From positions 2,666,001-2,730,000 of the forward strand of contig NZ_JAFBBU010000001.1 of assembly GCF_016907385.1 (NCBI RefSeq): 64,000 bases of DNA, given 5' to 3'. Shown in pieces: positions 63,251-64,000 of this stretch; the first letter of the stretch is position 1, and every line of letters starts with the position of its first letter. The translations under genes were made by a program, and so were the position numbers. The notes beneath the pieces are model-generated. The model had not been told where the DNA came from and did no database searches. It worked only from the letters and a program-made list of their open reading frames with translations. Source of the DNA: Subtercola frigoramans. Its GTDB lineage: Bacteria > Actinomycetota > Actinomycetes > Actinomycetales > Microbacteriaceae.

Positions 63251-64000
63251 AATTCATCGTCAATGGGTCAGAACTCGAGGCCGCTCCCCGAGCCGGCCAG
63301 GTGCTGCGCACGCTGCTGCGCGAAAACGAGCACTTCGAGGTCAAAAAGGGCTGCGACACCGGCGACTGCGGCGCGTGCTCGGTGCTCGTCGACGGCACTC
63401 CGGTTCACTCCTGCGTGTACCCGGCCCACCGCATCGAAGGGCACGAGGTCACCACGGTGGCGGGCCTCGGCACACCAGAGCACCTCAGCCCGGTACAACT
63501 GAAGTTCGTCGACGCTGCCGGCTTCCAGTGCGGCTTCTGCACGGCCGGCATGGTGGTCACCGCGTCTGCCCTCGCCGCCGAGGCAGACAAGGCTGACGCA
63601 GACGAGAGACTCACCGACCCCGACGAACTGCCGCGCCTGCTGAAGAACAACCTCTGCCGCTGCACCGGCTACCGCTCGATCCACGACGCGCTGCACGGTG
63701 TCACGAACGTGACCGAGAAGTCGACAGAGAACCACGCACCGGCTCTCGAACCGCGGCTCGGAGAGATCCGCCGGCTCCGCCCGCTCAGGGGCGAGGGGAT
63801 GCCCGGCGAAACCAGCGGGCCCCGCGATCTCAGTCACACCAACGTCGGCACGCTGGACGATACCGCCGCACCAGCCGAGAGCCAGGCCACCTCCCCCTCG
63901 GTCGGCACCTCCGAACGAGCCCCCGCCGGCGCCCGCATCGTCACCGGCCAGGAGCGCTACACCCTCGACGTCGCCGTGCCGGGCTTGCTGCACCTCGTCG
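63247..64000 (+). CDS. Molybdenum hydroxylase: 2Fe-2S domain fused to catalytic subunit (runs off window)
   Basis: First 251 residues. Plant-type 2Fe-2S cluster CDTGDCGACSVLVDG and a second cluster QCGFCTAGM…CRCTGYRSI, as in CO/xanthine dehydrogenases. A Thr/Ala/Pro-rich linker then leads into the Moco domain (GARIVTGQERYTLDVAVPGLLHLV), so the small and large subunits are fused. Substrate unknown; depends on the Moco genes at 6–13 kb. Confidence 0.9.
   Translation, partial: MKFIVNGSELEAAPRAGQVLRTLLRENEHFEVKKGCDTGDCGACSVLVDGTPVHSCVYPAHRIEGHEVTTVAGLGTPEHLSPVQLKFVDAAGFQCGFCTAGMVVTASALAAEADKADADERLTDPDELPRLLKNNLCRCTGYRSIHDALHGVTNVTEKSTENHAPALEPRLGEIRRLRPLRGEGMPGETSGPRDLSHTNVGTLDDTAAPAESQATSPSVGTSERAPAGARIVTGQERYTLDVAVPGLLHLV

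Noticed and set aside
1..64000. CRISPR array or Cas genes
   Set aside because: No regularly spaced identical repeats with unique spacers; tandem arrays at 5896 and 8911 have no spacers.
1..64000. tRNA or rRNA genes
   Set aside because: No clover-leaf or rRNA-like segment was recognised by eye; a dedicated tRNA scan would settle it.

Overview
The window is high-GC actinobacterial DNA. The order ffh–ftsY–smc, an archaeal-type glycyl-tRNA synthetase and short palindromic repeats suggest a member of Microbacteriaceae; this is an inference from gene content and style, not a placement by marker-gene phylogeny.

Layout. 1–5.7 kb: core genes on the minus strand (ffh partial, ftsY, smc). 6–13.3 kb: molybdenum-cofactor (Moco) genes (moeZ-like E1/rhodanese, moaD, moaA, moeA, moaC, mog/moaB-like, moaE), with a frameshifted secreted DUF4214 gene among them. 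13.3–14.1 kb: a truncated Abi_2 (AbiF/AbiD-type) gene preceded by a promoter-like motif and a small hairpin with a T-tract. 14–17.7 kb: a cupin, a LysR regulator and a mesX–mesD pair (folate-independent methionine synthase). 18–37 kb: a large CoA-linked catabolic cluster with two divergent arms around a TetR regulator: thiolase, MaoC hydratase, split etfB/etfA, a CUT2-type ABC importer, a cytochrome b, SDRs, a CoA ligase, a VOC epimerase-like protein, two metallo-beta-lactamase hydrolases, an OYE/dienoyl-CoA reductase-like flavoprotein and a long acyl-CoA dehydrogenase. A 30-bp motif recurs in direct orientation at both edges (17.9 and 38.5 kb), so the cluster may be an island.

37.9–42.4 kb: panD, an XRE–ImmA regulator/protease pair and, divergently, a compact three-gene ubiquitin-like operon (Ubl, a cysteine-free E1-like ThiF protein, DUF6527 zinc protein). 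This is the most unusual system in the window. 42.4–50.5 kb: a pile-up of mobile elements: IS110, an IS3-family element whose transposase is split by a group II intron, and an IS21 element inserted with a 6-bp duplication into an older istB, itself cut at its 5' side.

50.6–59.5 kb: a carbohydrate operon (CUT2 ABC importer, two tandem sugar isomerase paralogues, Zn-alcohol dehydrogenase, Gfo/Idh/MocA oxidoreductase) divergent from a ROK repressor. 59.9–64 kb: glyS, a helical-repeat-like protein, and the start of a xanthine/aldehyde-type molybdenum hydroxylase, which would use the Moco made by the genes at 6–13 kb.
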